From Actinomycetes bacterium (GTDB taxonomy: Bacteria > Actinomycetota > Acidimicrobiia > Acidimicrobiales > Palsa-688), in the NCBI GenBank assembly GCA_021827285.1, contig JAKAWM010000031.1:1-12402 (forward strand): a DNA stretch of 12,402 nucleotides, written 5' to 3'. The notes beneath the pieces were generated by a model that saw only the letters and a program-made list of their open reading frames with translations, did no database searches and was not told where the DNA came from. The translations under genes were made by a program, and so were the position numbers. Shown here one piece after another: positions 5,484-12,223 of this stretch. Position 1 is the first letter of the stretch, and each line of letters opens with the position of its first letter.

Positions 5484-6476
5484 ATGAAGGCAGTCGTGCT
5501 TGTGGGCGGCGAAGGTACGCGGCTGCGACCGCTCACCTATTTCACCCCGAAGCAGATGTTGCCGGTGGCCGGACGGCCGGTCATTGAGCGCGTCGTCGAG
5601 CACCTGGCCAGGCATGGGGTGGACGAAGTCGTTCTTTCCCTCGGCTACAAGCCTGATGCCTTCATAGCTGCCTACCCAGATGGTCATTGCGGTGGCGTCA
5701 AGCTCCGTTACGCCGTCGAGGCCAGCCCGCTGGACACGGCTGGTGCCATTGCCTTTGCCGCCAGCCAAGCAGGGATCACAAGTGAGACCTTTTTGGTAGT
5801 GAACGGCGACGTGCTGACCGACATAGATATCGGAGCTCTGGTCCGTTTTCACCAAGACAGGGGCGGAGAGGGCAGCATCGCTCTCACACCGGTAGAGGAC
5901 CCGTCGCTTTTCGGCGTGGTTCCGGTGGACGCTTCAGGGCGGGTGCAGGCTTTCATAGAGAAGCCTCCGGTTGGCCAGGCGCCCACCAACATGATCAACG
6001 CAGGTATATACGTCCTCGAGCCCACGTTCCTGGAAAGGGTCCCCGTTGGGAAGCGGGTTTCGGTTGAGCGCGAGGTGTTCCCGGCTCTGGTAGGGGCGGG
6101 TTCGCTTTATGCGCTGGGCTCTGACGCCCTGTGGACGGATATGGGTACTCCGGGCAAGTACCTGGAGGCCAACCTGGTTTGGGCCCGCCGTGAGGTGGGC
6201 GGCGGCGCGGGTGGTTCGGGCGTGCTAGGCGTAGCCAACAGCGTCCTTCACGACGGCGTTTTCATTGAGGACGGCGCCCATGTCCGCGACGCCGTCTTGC
6301 TTGAAGGCGCTCAGGTCAAAAAGGACGCGTTCGTGCATGGCTCCGTACTCGGTCGTGACGTGGTGGTAGGTGTGGGCGCCATTGTCCGGGACCTGTCGGT
6401 GCTGGGCGATGGTTGGGTTGTAGAAGCCGGCGACACGTTGAGCGGGGCGCGCCTGCCGGCGGAGCCGGCTGCCTGA
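5484..6476 (+). CDS. Mannose-1-phosphate guanylyltransferase-like nucleotidyltransferase
   Basis: 330 residues. The Rossmann-like nucleotidyltransferase domain (1-235) has the signature GGEGTRLRPLT (8-18), PKQMLPVAGRP (22-32, Lys for sugar phosphate binding), NGDVL (107-111, metal-binding Asp), FIEKP (157-161) and NAGIYV (172-177), then SVEREVFP (193-200) and WTDMGTP (217-223). The C-terminal part (about 247-325) shows hexapeptide left-handed beta-helix repeats. The whole resembles actinobacterial GDP-mannose pyrophosphorylase (mycobacterial ManB/Rv3264c type), which joins GTP and mannose-1-phosphate to give GDP-mannose for mannolipids and glycans. Specificity for GDP-mannose rather than another NDP-sugar is inferred. 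The substrate loop usually read PLGTAGA/GGG is PLDTAGA here (82-88). The ATG at 5484 follows GGAGG. It is divergent from the glycosyltransferase and convergent with the glycosidase. Confidence 0.85.
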   Translation: MKAVVLVGGEGTRLRPLTYFTPKQMLPVAGRPVIERVVEHLARHGVDEVVLSLGYKPDAFIAAYPDGHCGGVKLRYAVEASPLDTAGAIAFAASQAGITSETFLVVNGDVLTDIDIGALVRFHQDRGGEGSIALTPVEDPSLFGVVPVDASGRVQAFIEKPPVGQAPTNMINAGIYVLEPTFLERVPVGKRVSVEREVFPALVGAGSLYALGSDALWTDMGTPGKYLEANLVWARREVGGGAGGSGVLGVANSVLHDGVFIEDGAHVRDAVLLEGAQVKKDAFVHGSVLGRDVVVGVGAIVRDLSVLGDGWVVEAGDTLSGARLPAEPAA

Positions 6477-6557
6477 AAGCTGCGAACGGGGTAACTGCGC
6501 CCGACTGCCTTCCCGGAGTGGGCATGGCGTAGTTTGCCGCGTGAGGACAAGAGGTGT

Positions 6558-6595
6558 GGCGTACTATGCCGCGGGATTCCGCGGCATAGTACGCC
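6558..6595. terminator. Perfect 17-bp stem, 4-nt loop hairpin, possible bidirectional terminator
   Basis: GGCGTACTATGCCGCGG (6558-6574), loop GATT, then its exact reverse complement (6579-6595). It lies between the 3' ends of convergent genes, which fits a two-way terminator. Neither side has a T-rich tract, so it would be an actinobacterial stem-only terminator. A protein-binding palindrome or the remnant of a small mobile repeat is also possible. Confidence 0.6.
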
Positions 6596-6692
6596 TAACT
6601 CCGACCCGGGGTGCGGGAGACTGCGCCAGGCCCCTTCTTTCCACCGGCGCTCAGGCGCACCTCGCTACGCCAGCGCTTACGGAGGGTGCCCA

Positions 6693-6798
6693 GCGGGCTG
6701 CCGAAGGCCAGAGCGGGCTGCCGGCTGCCGAAGGGCCAGGCTGCCGAAGGCCAGGGCGGGCTGCCGGCTGCCGAAGGGCCAGGCTGCCGAAGGCCAGC
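6693..6798. repeat. Intergenic tandem repeat, two 43-bp units plus a partial unit
   Basis: Positions 6713-6755 and 6756-6798 are 43-bp copies that differ at the last base. Positions 6693-6712 are a shortened copy. Each long unit contains a 16-17 bp subunit of the form GGCTGCCGAAGGGCCAG, giving five subunits in all. The block ends about 20 bp from the 3' end of the glycosidase gene. Confidence 0.88.
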
Positions 6799-6818
6799 GC
6801 TTCGGGCGCCTCAGCGGT

Positions 6819-9542
6819 TCAGATGTCGCCCGCCTGGTCCCGTCCAGCGATCAGGTGCAGCACCAGGCCAGTCCAACCGGTCTGGTGGGAGGCGCCCAGG
6901 CCGGCTCCGGTGTCGCCGTGAAAGTACTCGTGAAACCACACCAGATGGCTCCACTTGCGGAGCGCTTCGTACTCGCCGTGCACCGGCCGGTGCCCGTCGG
7001 GGCCGGGTAGGAAGAGCGAGACCAGCCGCCGAGCCAGGTCTACTGCCACTTCGGAAAGCCTCATGTAGGTGCCCGAACCAGTGGGGTGCTCAACTTGGAG
7101 GTCGTCCCCGAAGTACCGGTCGTAGCGGTGCAACGCCTCGATCAGGAGGTAGTTGAGCGGGAACCACACCGGGCCTCGCCAATTGGAGTTGCCCCCGAAC
7201 AGGCCGGTGGTGGACTCCGCCGGCTCGTAGTCCACCCTGAAAGTCTGGCCGTCTATGGAGAGCACGAAGGGGTTGGCCAAGTGGTAGCGGGACAGGCTGC
7301 GCACGCCGTAAGGCGAGAGCATCTCATCTGGGTCGAGGACCCGCCTCAGGACACGTTGGAGCCCCTCTCGATCGGTGACCGACAAGAGCCGCCGGTCCCC
7401 AGCGCCGGGGATACGGGTATGGGCGATGCAGGAGGCTAGCTCGGGCTTGTTCTCGTCGAACCAGGAAATGCACGACGTGAACTCGGTTAGTTTGGCGGCC
7501 AGGTCCGGGTGGAGCGTGGTGACTGCCAGCAGGGGGACGACGCCGATCATGGAACGCACCCGGACCGGCCACTGGTCGCCTTCGCACAAGTGGACCACGT
7601 CGTAGTAGTAACCGTCCAAGGCGTCCCAGAGTCCGTGGTCGAGCATGGCCGACGCTATGTAGGTGAAGTGCTCGTAAAACTTGATGGCCACGTCTTCGTA
7701 GGTGGGGTCGGTGTCGGCCAGCCGGAGCGCCATTTCCAGGAGTGAGACACAGTACATGGCCATCCAAGCCGTGCCGTCGGATTGCTCCAAGATCCCGTTG
7801 ACCGGAAGAGGTGCCGAGCGGTCAAACAGCCCTATGTTGTCCAGTCCCAGGAAGCCGCCTTCAAAGACGTTGTTGCCTTCGGCATCCTTCTTATTGACCC
7901 ACCAAGTGAAGTTGATGAGCAGCTTGTGGAAGATGCGTTCCAGAAAATCGTTGTCGGGCGGGAGCCCTTGGCGAGCCCGCTGGCGGGCGTCTATCCGCCA
8001 CACCGCCATGGCGGCCCAGGCGTGAACGGGCGGGTTGACGTCGCCGAAGTCCCATTCGTAGGCGGGCAACTGGCCGCTCGGGTGCATGTACCACTCGCGG
8101 CACAGCAAGATGAGCTGGCTCTTGGCGAAGGCAGGATCGAGGTGGGCCAGGGCCACAGTATGAAATGCCAAATCCCACGAGGCGTACCACGGGTACTCCC
8201 AGCTGTCGGGCATGGAGATGACTTCGCGGTTGGCCAGGTGGCGCCAAGCCGAGTTGCGGCCCTGCCTTCTTTGTGGCGGCGGTACCGGTTGGCCCGGGTC
8301 ACCGTTCAGCCAGTCCTCGATGTCGTAGTGGTAGAACTGCTTGCACCAGAGCATCCCGGCTGCCGCCTGGCGCAGTATGCTGGCTTCCTCGGCCGTGGCA
8401 TCGGCAGGCGCCAAGCTGGCGAAGAACTCGTCTGCTTCAACCTTGCGTTGCGCCAGGACGGCTTTAAAACGAGGGCCTAGGTCATCGTCGGCACTGGTCC
8501 CCGGAGGCCCGAACCGCAAGCGGATTTCCGCGCCCTGGCCCGGACTGAGCTGGAGTTGGTACCGGAGGGCGGCCTTGGTACCCACCTGGGCTGGGTTCAC
8601 CGACTGGGACCCGCGGATGATGTAGTCGGCTATGCCGTCCTTTGGGAAACGGGGGCCGGGGACGCCCCAGAGTTTCTCCGTGTTGGTCTCGTTATCGCAG
8701 AACAGTGGCTCGGGCGCCCTGCCCTCCGGTCCGGGAGAGGCACGCAGCCATCGCTGGCCTAGACCGTCACACTCGGCCTCCACCGTGGTCACCCGGTCCG
8801 CCGAAGGAGCACCGAGCTTCAAAGTCGGCCTGGGCAGGGACGGATCCCAGCTCCAGACGTTGCGGAACCACACCGTGGGCAGCACTTCTAACGTTGCCGC
8901 CGCCGTCCCGGCATTGACAACCTCAATACGCCACAGGAGCGATTCCGGTCCCTCCTTGGACCAAGTTACCGTCACCACGAAGTACCCGCGCTCGAAGGCA
9001 CCGGTGTCCATAAGTTCGTACTCGGGTGCGGTCCGGTCGCGCCGGGCGTTCTCGGCGCGCAGTTCTTCGTACGGGAACGCCTCCTGCGGGTAGTGGTACC
9101 GCCACTGCAGCCAGCTTGACGTTGGCGTGGCATCTGTGTACCACCAGCACTCCTTGACGTCTTCGCCATGGTTGCCCTGAGAGTTCGTAAGTCCGAAGAG
9201 CCGTTCTTTCAGTATGCTGTCCTTGCCGTTCCACAGGGCGAGTGCCAAGCAGAGCAACTGGCCTTCGTCGCATATGCCGGCCATGCCGTCCTCGTTCCAG
9301 CGGTAGGTACGCGAAGCGGCGTGCTCGAAAGGAAAGTAGGACCACGCGTCACCATTGCCCGAGTAGTCCTCCCGCACCGTGCCCCACGCCCTTTCAGCCA
9401 GGTATGGCCCCCACCGGCGCCAGGGAACCCCATGCTCGTCGGCGTCTTTCAAGCGCTGCCGTTCGGCGGGCAAATCGGAGGGCGGACCATCGGCTGCCGG
9501 CTTGGCGGTGAAAATCGTGCTCATACGGCGCCATCTTGGCAC
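6819..9542 (-). CDS. Large GH63/MGH1-like glycoside hydrolase (glucosidase or mannosidase)
   Basis: 907 residues, without signal peptide or membrane segment, so probably cytoplasmic. The N-terminal part (about 25-380: ERAWGTVREDYSGNGDAWSYF, RWNEDGMAGICD, VWFRNVWSWD) is the beta-rich domain of the large bacterial GH63 glucosidase group. The C-terminal (alpha/alpha)6 barrel (about 385-900) includes SWEYPWYASWDLAFH (447-461) with D457 as likely general acid, YEWDFGDVNPPVHAWA (495-510), NWRGPVWFPLNYLL (787-800) and FHEYFHGDTGAG (870-881) with E872 as likely general base. The family removes alpha-linked glucose or mannose from oligosaccharides or small glycosides; the substrate here is unknown. 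The GTG at 9542 has GAGG 8 nt upstream; ATG at 9524 is an alternative start six codons later. Gene neighbours suggest storage or envelope sugar turnover. Confidence 0.88.
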   Translation of the reverse strand: MPRWRRMSTIFTAKPAADGPPSDLPAERQRLKDADEHGVPWRRWGPYLAERAWGTVREDYSGNGDAWSYFPFEHAASRTYRWNEDGMAGICDEGQLLCLALALWNGKDSILKERLFGLTNSQGNHGEDVKECWWYTDATPTSSWLQWRYHYPQEAFPYEELRAENARRDRTAPEYELMDTGAFERGYFVVTVTWSKEGPESLLWRIEVVNAGTAAATLEVLPTVWFRNVWSWDPSLPRPTLKLGAPSADRVTTVEAECDGLGQRWLRASPGPEGRAPEPLFCDNETNTEKLWGVPGPRFPKDGIADYIIRGSQSVNPAQVGTKAALRYQLQLSPGQGAEIRLRFGPPGTSADDDLGPRFKAVLAQRKVEADEFFASLAPADATAEEASILRQAAAGMLWCKQFYHYDIEDWLNGDPGQPVPPPQRRQGRNSAWRHLANREVISMPDSWEYPWYASWDLAFHTVALAHLDPAFAKSQLILLCREWYMHPSGQLPAYEWDFGDVNPPVHAWAAMAVWRIDARQRARQGLPPDNDFLERIFHKLLINFTWWVNKKDAEGNNVFEGGFLGLDNIGLFDRSAPLPVNGILEQSDGTAWMAMYCVSLLEMALRLADTDPTYEDVAIKFYEHFTYIASAMLDHGLWDALDGYYYDVVHLCEGDQWPVRVRSMIGVVPLLAVTTLHPDLAAKLTEFTSCISWFDENKPELASCIAHTRIPGAGDRRLLSVTDREGLQRVLRRVLDPDEMLSPYGVRSLSRYHLANPFVLSIDGQTFRVDYEPAESTTGLFGGNSNWRGPVWFPLNYLLIEALHRYDRYFGDDLQVEHPTGSGTYMRLSEVAVDLARRLVSLFLPGPDGHRPVHGEYEALRKWSHLVWFHEYFHGDTGAGLGASHQTGWTGLVLHLIAGRDQAGDI

Positions 9543-9683
9543 ATCCTCGGCCTCGGCCCACAGAGGCCGGCAGGAGCGGCGAGTTGGTGGCGTTGCCGGC
9601 CTGCTTTGCTTGTCCCAACAGGACCTTTGGTGGCTGCGATTGGAACGAGGCCCGTGTGCGCACGGACCGTTTTACGACGGTAC

Positions 9684-9712
9684 TTGACTCTTGGCATCAG
9701 AACGTCTTTGAT
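9684..9712 (+). promoter_or_regulatory. Candidate sigma-70-type promoter of hup
   Basis: The -35 TTGACT (9684-9689, 5 of 6) and -10 TTTGAT (9707-9712, 4 of 6) are separated by exactly 17 nt. Transcription would start near 9719, giving a leader of about 50 nt that ends in a strong Shine-Dalgarno. It is the best-matching -35/-10 pair in the window, as expected for an abundant nucleoid protein. Confidence 0.55.
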
Positions 9713-9757
9713 GTGTGCAAGAGAACCGGTAGTTCCGGACAACTTCCCCGAACGCCT

Positions 9758-9763
9758 AGGAGG
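9758..9763 (+). promoter_or_regulatory. Shine-Dalgarno AGGAGG deciding the hup start
   Basis: AGGAGG is followed by TGGC and then GTG at 9768. The reading frame is open far upstream (from 9168), so this site is what places the true start at 9768. Confidence 0.85.
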
Positions 9764-9767
9764 TGGC

Positions 9768-10448
9768 GTGAACAGATCCCAGCTAGTAGAAGAGATAGCC
9801 AGTAGCACCGGACTTGCTCGCAAACAGGCCGGTGAGGCCGTGGATGCCGTTGTAGGCACGATCGGCGCACAAGTCAAGTCCGGCAACAAGGTGACGATCT
9901 ACGGGTTCGGTAGTTTCAGCCCGACGTCACGCAAAGCTCGGACCGGGCGCAATCCTCGCACCGGCCAAGCGGTCAAGATCGCTGCCGCGAAGGGCATCCG
10001 CTTCAGCCCAGCGGCTGGCCTCAAGACAGAGCTCAACTCCAAGAAGTCTGCGGCCCGCAAGGCGGCGCCCGCCAAGGCCGCGGCCAAGGCCGTTGGGCGT
10101 GGCGGGACCACCAGGGCGGCCGCCAAGGTGGCACCCGCCAGGGTGGCCAAGGCGACCAAGGCGACCAGACCGGTAAAGGTGGCCGCCAGCAACGCCGTTG
10201 TCAGGAAGGTTGCCGCGACTGCCAAGAGGGTCGCACCTGCCAAGGCGGTCAAGTCTGCGCCGAAGAAGACCGCCGCCACCAAGGCCGCGGCGAGCAAGGT
10301 GACGGCCAAGAAGGCCACCGCTACCAAGGCTGTCGCCACGAAGGCAACCAAGGCCACGAAGGCAACCAAGGCCACGAAGGCAACCAAGGCCACCAAGGCC
10401 ACGAAGGCAACCAAGGCCACGAAGGCAACGAAAGCTTCCAAGAGGTAG
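9768..10448 (+). CDS. hup: HU-type nucleoid protein with long Lys/Ala/Thr-rich tail
   Basis: 226 residues. Residues 1-90 are a complete HU domain: MNRSQLVEEIASSTGLARKQ at the start, and the DNA-binding arm with the family signature in GFGSFSPTSRKARTGRNP and RTGQ (46-67). HU dimers bend and compact DNA. Residues about 91-226 form a basic low-complexity tail (AAPAKAAAK, APARVAK, APAKA repeats) resembling mycobacterial HupB, whose tail binds DNA like a histone tail and is modified on lysines. The last 36 residues are TKA repeated 11 times (191-223) followed by SKR, encoded by near-perfect DNA repeats. The GTG start is fixed by AGGAGG. A strong promoter lies upstream and a hairpin terminator downstream. 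The order hup, cofC, gpsA matches Mycobacterium. Confidence 0.93.
   Translation: MNRSQLVEEIASSTGLARKQAGEAVDAVVGTIGAQVKSGNKVTIYGFGSFSPTSRKARTGRNPRTGQAVKIAAAKGIRFSPAAGLKTELNSKKSAARKAAPAKAAAKAVGRGGTTRAAAKVAPARVAKATKATRPVKVAASNAVVRKVAATAKRVAPAKAVKSAPKKTAATKAAASKVTAKKATATKAVATKATKATKATKATKATKATKATKATKATKATKASKR
10338..10436 (+). repeat. Coding tandem repeat in the hup tail (9/18-bp units)
   Basis: An 18-bp unit ACGAAGGCAACCAAGGCC (two TKA codon triplets) is present exactly at 10338, 10356, 10374 and 10401, with a 9-bp half-unit at 10392 and a diverged unit at 10419. Near-identity at wobble positions shows recent expansion rather than selection on the protein alone. Confidence 0.9.
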
Positions 10449-10502
10449 CAAATTGTACGCCCGGGAGGAGCTTGCGGCTCTCCTGGGGCAAAGACCCAAG
10501 AT

Positions 10503-10533
10503 GGCCGGGGGTGGCGACCCGCTTCCCCCGGCC
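10503..10533. terminator. Hairpin terminator between convergent hup and cofC
   Basis: GGCCGGGGG (10503-10511) pairs perfectly with CCCCCGGCC (10525-10533) across a 13-nt loop. It lies 55 bp after the hup stop and 41 bp after the cofC stop on the other strand, so it can serve both genes. There is no T tract. Confidence 0.6.
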
Positions 10534-10574
10534 TTGAGCGTTCAGCACTGGCGGCAAACCCGCGCCCGGGGGAT

Positions 10575-11129
10575 CTACACGAAAATCTCCATGTCCTCGG
10601 CCAGGTCGATGTCCCAGCCAAGTCGGCGGTCGTGGACGACCACCACCCCTAGGCCAAGCTGGACGGCCTCATCGTAATGGCGCCTGAAGGATCCCGGGCC
10701 GTAGGAGAACTTGAAAGGGGCGTTGGCGGGCAAGCTTATGACGTTGGTGCCGTCTTGGCGCCGATCAGGCACGAGGGCTATGCCATCGGTATCGGCCAGC
10801 CAAGCCAGGTGCTGGCTCAGCGGCAGGTCGCTGTGGGCTACGACCAACCTTTGGTAACCTTCCCGGGCCAGTTGCGATACGGCCATGGTGACTGCGCCGT
10901 TTAGGCCCAGTCCCGGTTCAGGTAGCGGCCGGGCCCCCATCGCCCTGGCCCAGTCCGCCACCTCGGTGTCGTCGCAGACGACGACGGCTGGTAAGGGCGA
11001 GCAGGCCTTGATCACCTGAGTGGCCATGTGTTGGGCCAGTTGCCTGCGCAGGTCGGGTGAGAGAACGGGGGACAGCCGGCGCTTGGCCTTTGAGAACGCC
11101 TTTACCGGGACGACCACCGCGGCCCTCAC
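10575..11129 (-). CDS. cofC: CofC/FbiD, guanylyltransferase of coenzyme F420 biosynthesis
   Basis: 184 residues from GTG at 11129. The enzyme activates a three-carbon acid phosphate with GTP; the actinobacterial form (FbiD) is known to use phosphoenolpyruvate, the archaeal form 2-phospho-L-lactate. The product is passed to CofD/FbiA to build F420. Seen in the sequence: VVVPVKAFSKAKRRLSPVLS (5-24, nucleotide-binding start), CDDTEVADWA, LNGAV (76-80), VVAHSDLPL (96-104, metal-binding Asp), VPDRRQDGTNVIS (120-132) and GPGSFRRHYDEA (144-155), the usual family order and length. The frame stays open to 11303, but the upstream part looks non-coding and would overlap gpsA. The GTG at 11129 follows TATGAT at leaderless spacing. 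It is convergent with hup and divergent from gpsA, as in Mycobacterium. Confidence 0.9.
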   Translation of the reverse strand: MRAAVVVPVKAFSKAKRRLSPVLSPDLRRQLAQHMATQVIKACSPLPAVVVCDDTEVADWARAMGARPLPEPGLGLNGAVTMAVSQLAREGYQRLVVAHSDLPLSQHLAWLADTDGIALVPDRRQDGTNVISLPANAPFKFSYGPGSFRRHYDEAVQLGLGVVVVHDRRLGWDIDLAEDMEIFV

Positions 11130-11135
11130 CGCGCC

Positions 11136-11141
11136 ATCATA
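11136..11141 (-). promoter_or_regulatory. Candidate -10 element for leaderless cofC
   Basis: The minus strand reads TATGAT (5 of 6 to consensus), then 6 nt (GGCGCG), then GTG at 11129. It is the best -10 match of the leaderless set and supports the chosen start. Confidence 0.5.
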
Positions 11142-11188
11142 AGACCCCCGAAGGCGATGGAGGGTCGAGCCCTTCGGCTGGGGAACCA

Positions 11189-11194
11189 TAAGCT
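11189..11194 (+). promoter_or_regulatory. Candidate -10 element for leaderless gpsA
   Basis: TAAGCT is followed by 6 nt (TCCACG) and GTG at 11201, the same geometry as the divergent cofC start. No Shine-Dalgarno is visible between them. Confidence 0.42.
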
Positions 11195-11200
11195 TCCACG

Positions 11201-12223
11201 GTGGACGCAACGCGGGTGGCTGTGCTCGGCGCTGGTTCTTGGGGCACCGTCTTTGCCGGCCTGCTGGCCGAGCGCCATCCGGGCAGCGTTCGGCTGTGGG
11301 CACGTGACCCGGCTTTGGCGGAGGAAATGGCTACCCAAAGGGTGAACCGCCGCTACATGCCCGAGCTACAACTGCCCCGGGGGCTGGAGGTCACGGGGTC
11401 GTTGCCAGAGGCCGTCAGCGGCGCGGGCGTGGTGGTGATGGCGGTGCCGTCGCGCTGGGCCCGGGGCGCCATTTCGCCGGCCCGTGCATGTACCCGCCCC
11501 GACGCCGTCATGGTCAGCTTGACCAAGGGGATAGAACCGGGGACTTGGCTGACGATGAGCCAGGTCATGTCGGAACTGTTCCCCGGCCGGCAGGTGGCCG
11601 TGCTGACCGGTCCCAATTTTGCGGGCGACATAATGCTCGGCCGGCCGGCTGCCACGGTGGTCGCTTGCCGGGACGCCGGTGTGGCCCGCCAGCTCCAAGG
11701 GCTGTTCGCCTTTTCCCGTTTGCGTATCTATACGCATCACGACGTTGTCGGCTGCGAGTTGGCCGGGGCACTCAAAAACGTCCTGGCCATGGCGGCCGGT
11801 ATGGCCGACGGGCTGCAAGCCGGGGACAACGCCAGAGCCGCGCTGGTTACCCGAGGACTGGCCGAACTTTCCCGTCTGGGCGTAGCCATGGGCAGCCACC
11901 CGCTGACTTTCTCTGGTTTGGCCGGTCTCGGCGACTTGGTGCTCACTTGCACGAGCGATCGGAGCCGCAACCGGCGTGTGGGGCTCCTACTGGGGGCCGG
12001 AAAGGGACTAGGTGAGATCCTGGAGGGCATGCAGCAGGTTGCCGAAGGTGTGAGCACGGCAGCCGGCGCGGTGGCCCTGGCGGCCCGCTACGGTGTCGAA
12101 CTGCCGATATGCGAAAAGGTGGCGGCGGTCCTAGAAGGGCGAACGACGCCGGGCGAGGCCGTGGCGGCGCTGCTTGGCCGGGAGCCCACTCACGAGTTGG
12201 CGGGCTCGCCGCCATGGCCATGA
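11201..12223 (+). CDS. gpsA: NAD(P)-dependent glycerol-3-phosphate dehydrogenase
   Basis: 340 residues, normal for the family. It reduces dihydroxyacetone phosphate to sn-glycerol-3-phosphate in the cytoplasm, the backbone for membrane phospholipids. The nucleotide-binding loop is VAVLGAGSWGT (6-16). Then come VSLTKGIE (105-112, K109), LTGPNFA (135-141), GCELAGALKNVLAMAAG (184-200) with catalytic K192, and LTFSGLAGLGDLVLTCTS (235-252) followed by RSRNRRVG (254-261), all diagnostic of GpsA. The GTG at 11201 is chosen because the VAVLGAG strand follows directly and a -10-like hexamer lies 6 nt upstream; there is no Shine-Dalgarno. The ATGA of a mini-ORF overlaps its stop, and an RpiB-like gene follows 76 bp downstream. 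Confidence 0.95.
   Translation: MDATRVAVLGAGSWGTVFAGLLAERHPGSVRLWARDPALAEEMATQRVNRRYMPELQLPRGLEVTGSLPEAVSGAGVVVMAVPSRWARGAISPARACTRPDAVMVSLTKGIEPGTWLTMSQVMSELFPGRQVAVLTGPNFAGDIMLGRPAATVVACRDAGVARQLQGLFAFSRLRIYTHHDVVGCELAGALKNVLAMAAGMADGLQAGDNARAALVTRGLAELSRLGVAMGSHPLTFSGLAGLGDLVLTCTSDRSRNRRVGLLLGAGKGLGEILEGMQQVAEGVSTAAGAVALAARYGVELPICEKVAAVLEGRTTPGEAVAALLGREPTHELAGSPPWP

Larger units (their letters stand above)
6477..6818. other. Convergent intergenic region with hairpin and repeats
   Basis: This 342-bp gap between two convergent genes holds a perfect 17-bp-stem hairpin (6558-6595) and a GC-rich tandem repeat block (6693-6798). Open frames through it are low-complexity products of the repeats. 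The remaining DNA (6596-6692) shows nothing I can name. Confidence 0.65.
9543..9767. other. Divergent intergenic region between glycosidase and hup
   Basis: The right part holds a good promoter for hup (9684-9712). A small GGCCTC/GAGGCC inverted repeat lies just upstream of the glycosidase start. I see no clear promoter for the glycosidase. Confidence 0.5.

Noticed and set aside
5217..5855. 212-codon minus-strand frame across the 17-bp repeats
   Set aside because: It runs antisense into the pyrophosphorylase gene and its Gln/Gly/Ala tail only reflects the repeats.
2452..6798. CRISPR array
   Set aside because: The repeats are directly adjacent without unique spacers and no cas gene is present.
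6541..6921. 126-codon plus-strand frame starting 5 nt after TAGTTT
   Set aside because: Low-complexity translation of the palindrome and 43-bp repeats, then antisense to the glycosidase; no sign of a real protein.
9168..9767. Long N-terminal extension of the hup frame
   Set aside because: It overlaps the glycosidase gene on the other strand, and AGGAGG with GTG at 9768 starts a complete HU domain.
10450..10485. GGAGGAGC...GCTCTCC hairpin after hup as terminator
   Set aside because: Pairing contains mismatches and wobble; the 9-bp perfect stem at 10503-10533 is the better candidate.
9899..10621. 240-codon antisense frame over hup, rich in Leu, Val and Ala
   Set aside because: It is the reverse reading of the Lys/Ala tail repeats and would resemble a membrane protein only by composition.
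11130..11303. N-terminal extension of cofC by 58 codons
   Set aside because: It would overlap gpsA, shows no family similarity, and the GTG at 11129 matches the usual family start and leaderless spacing.
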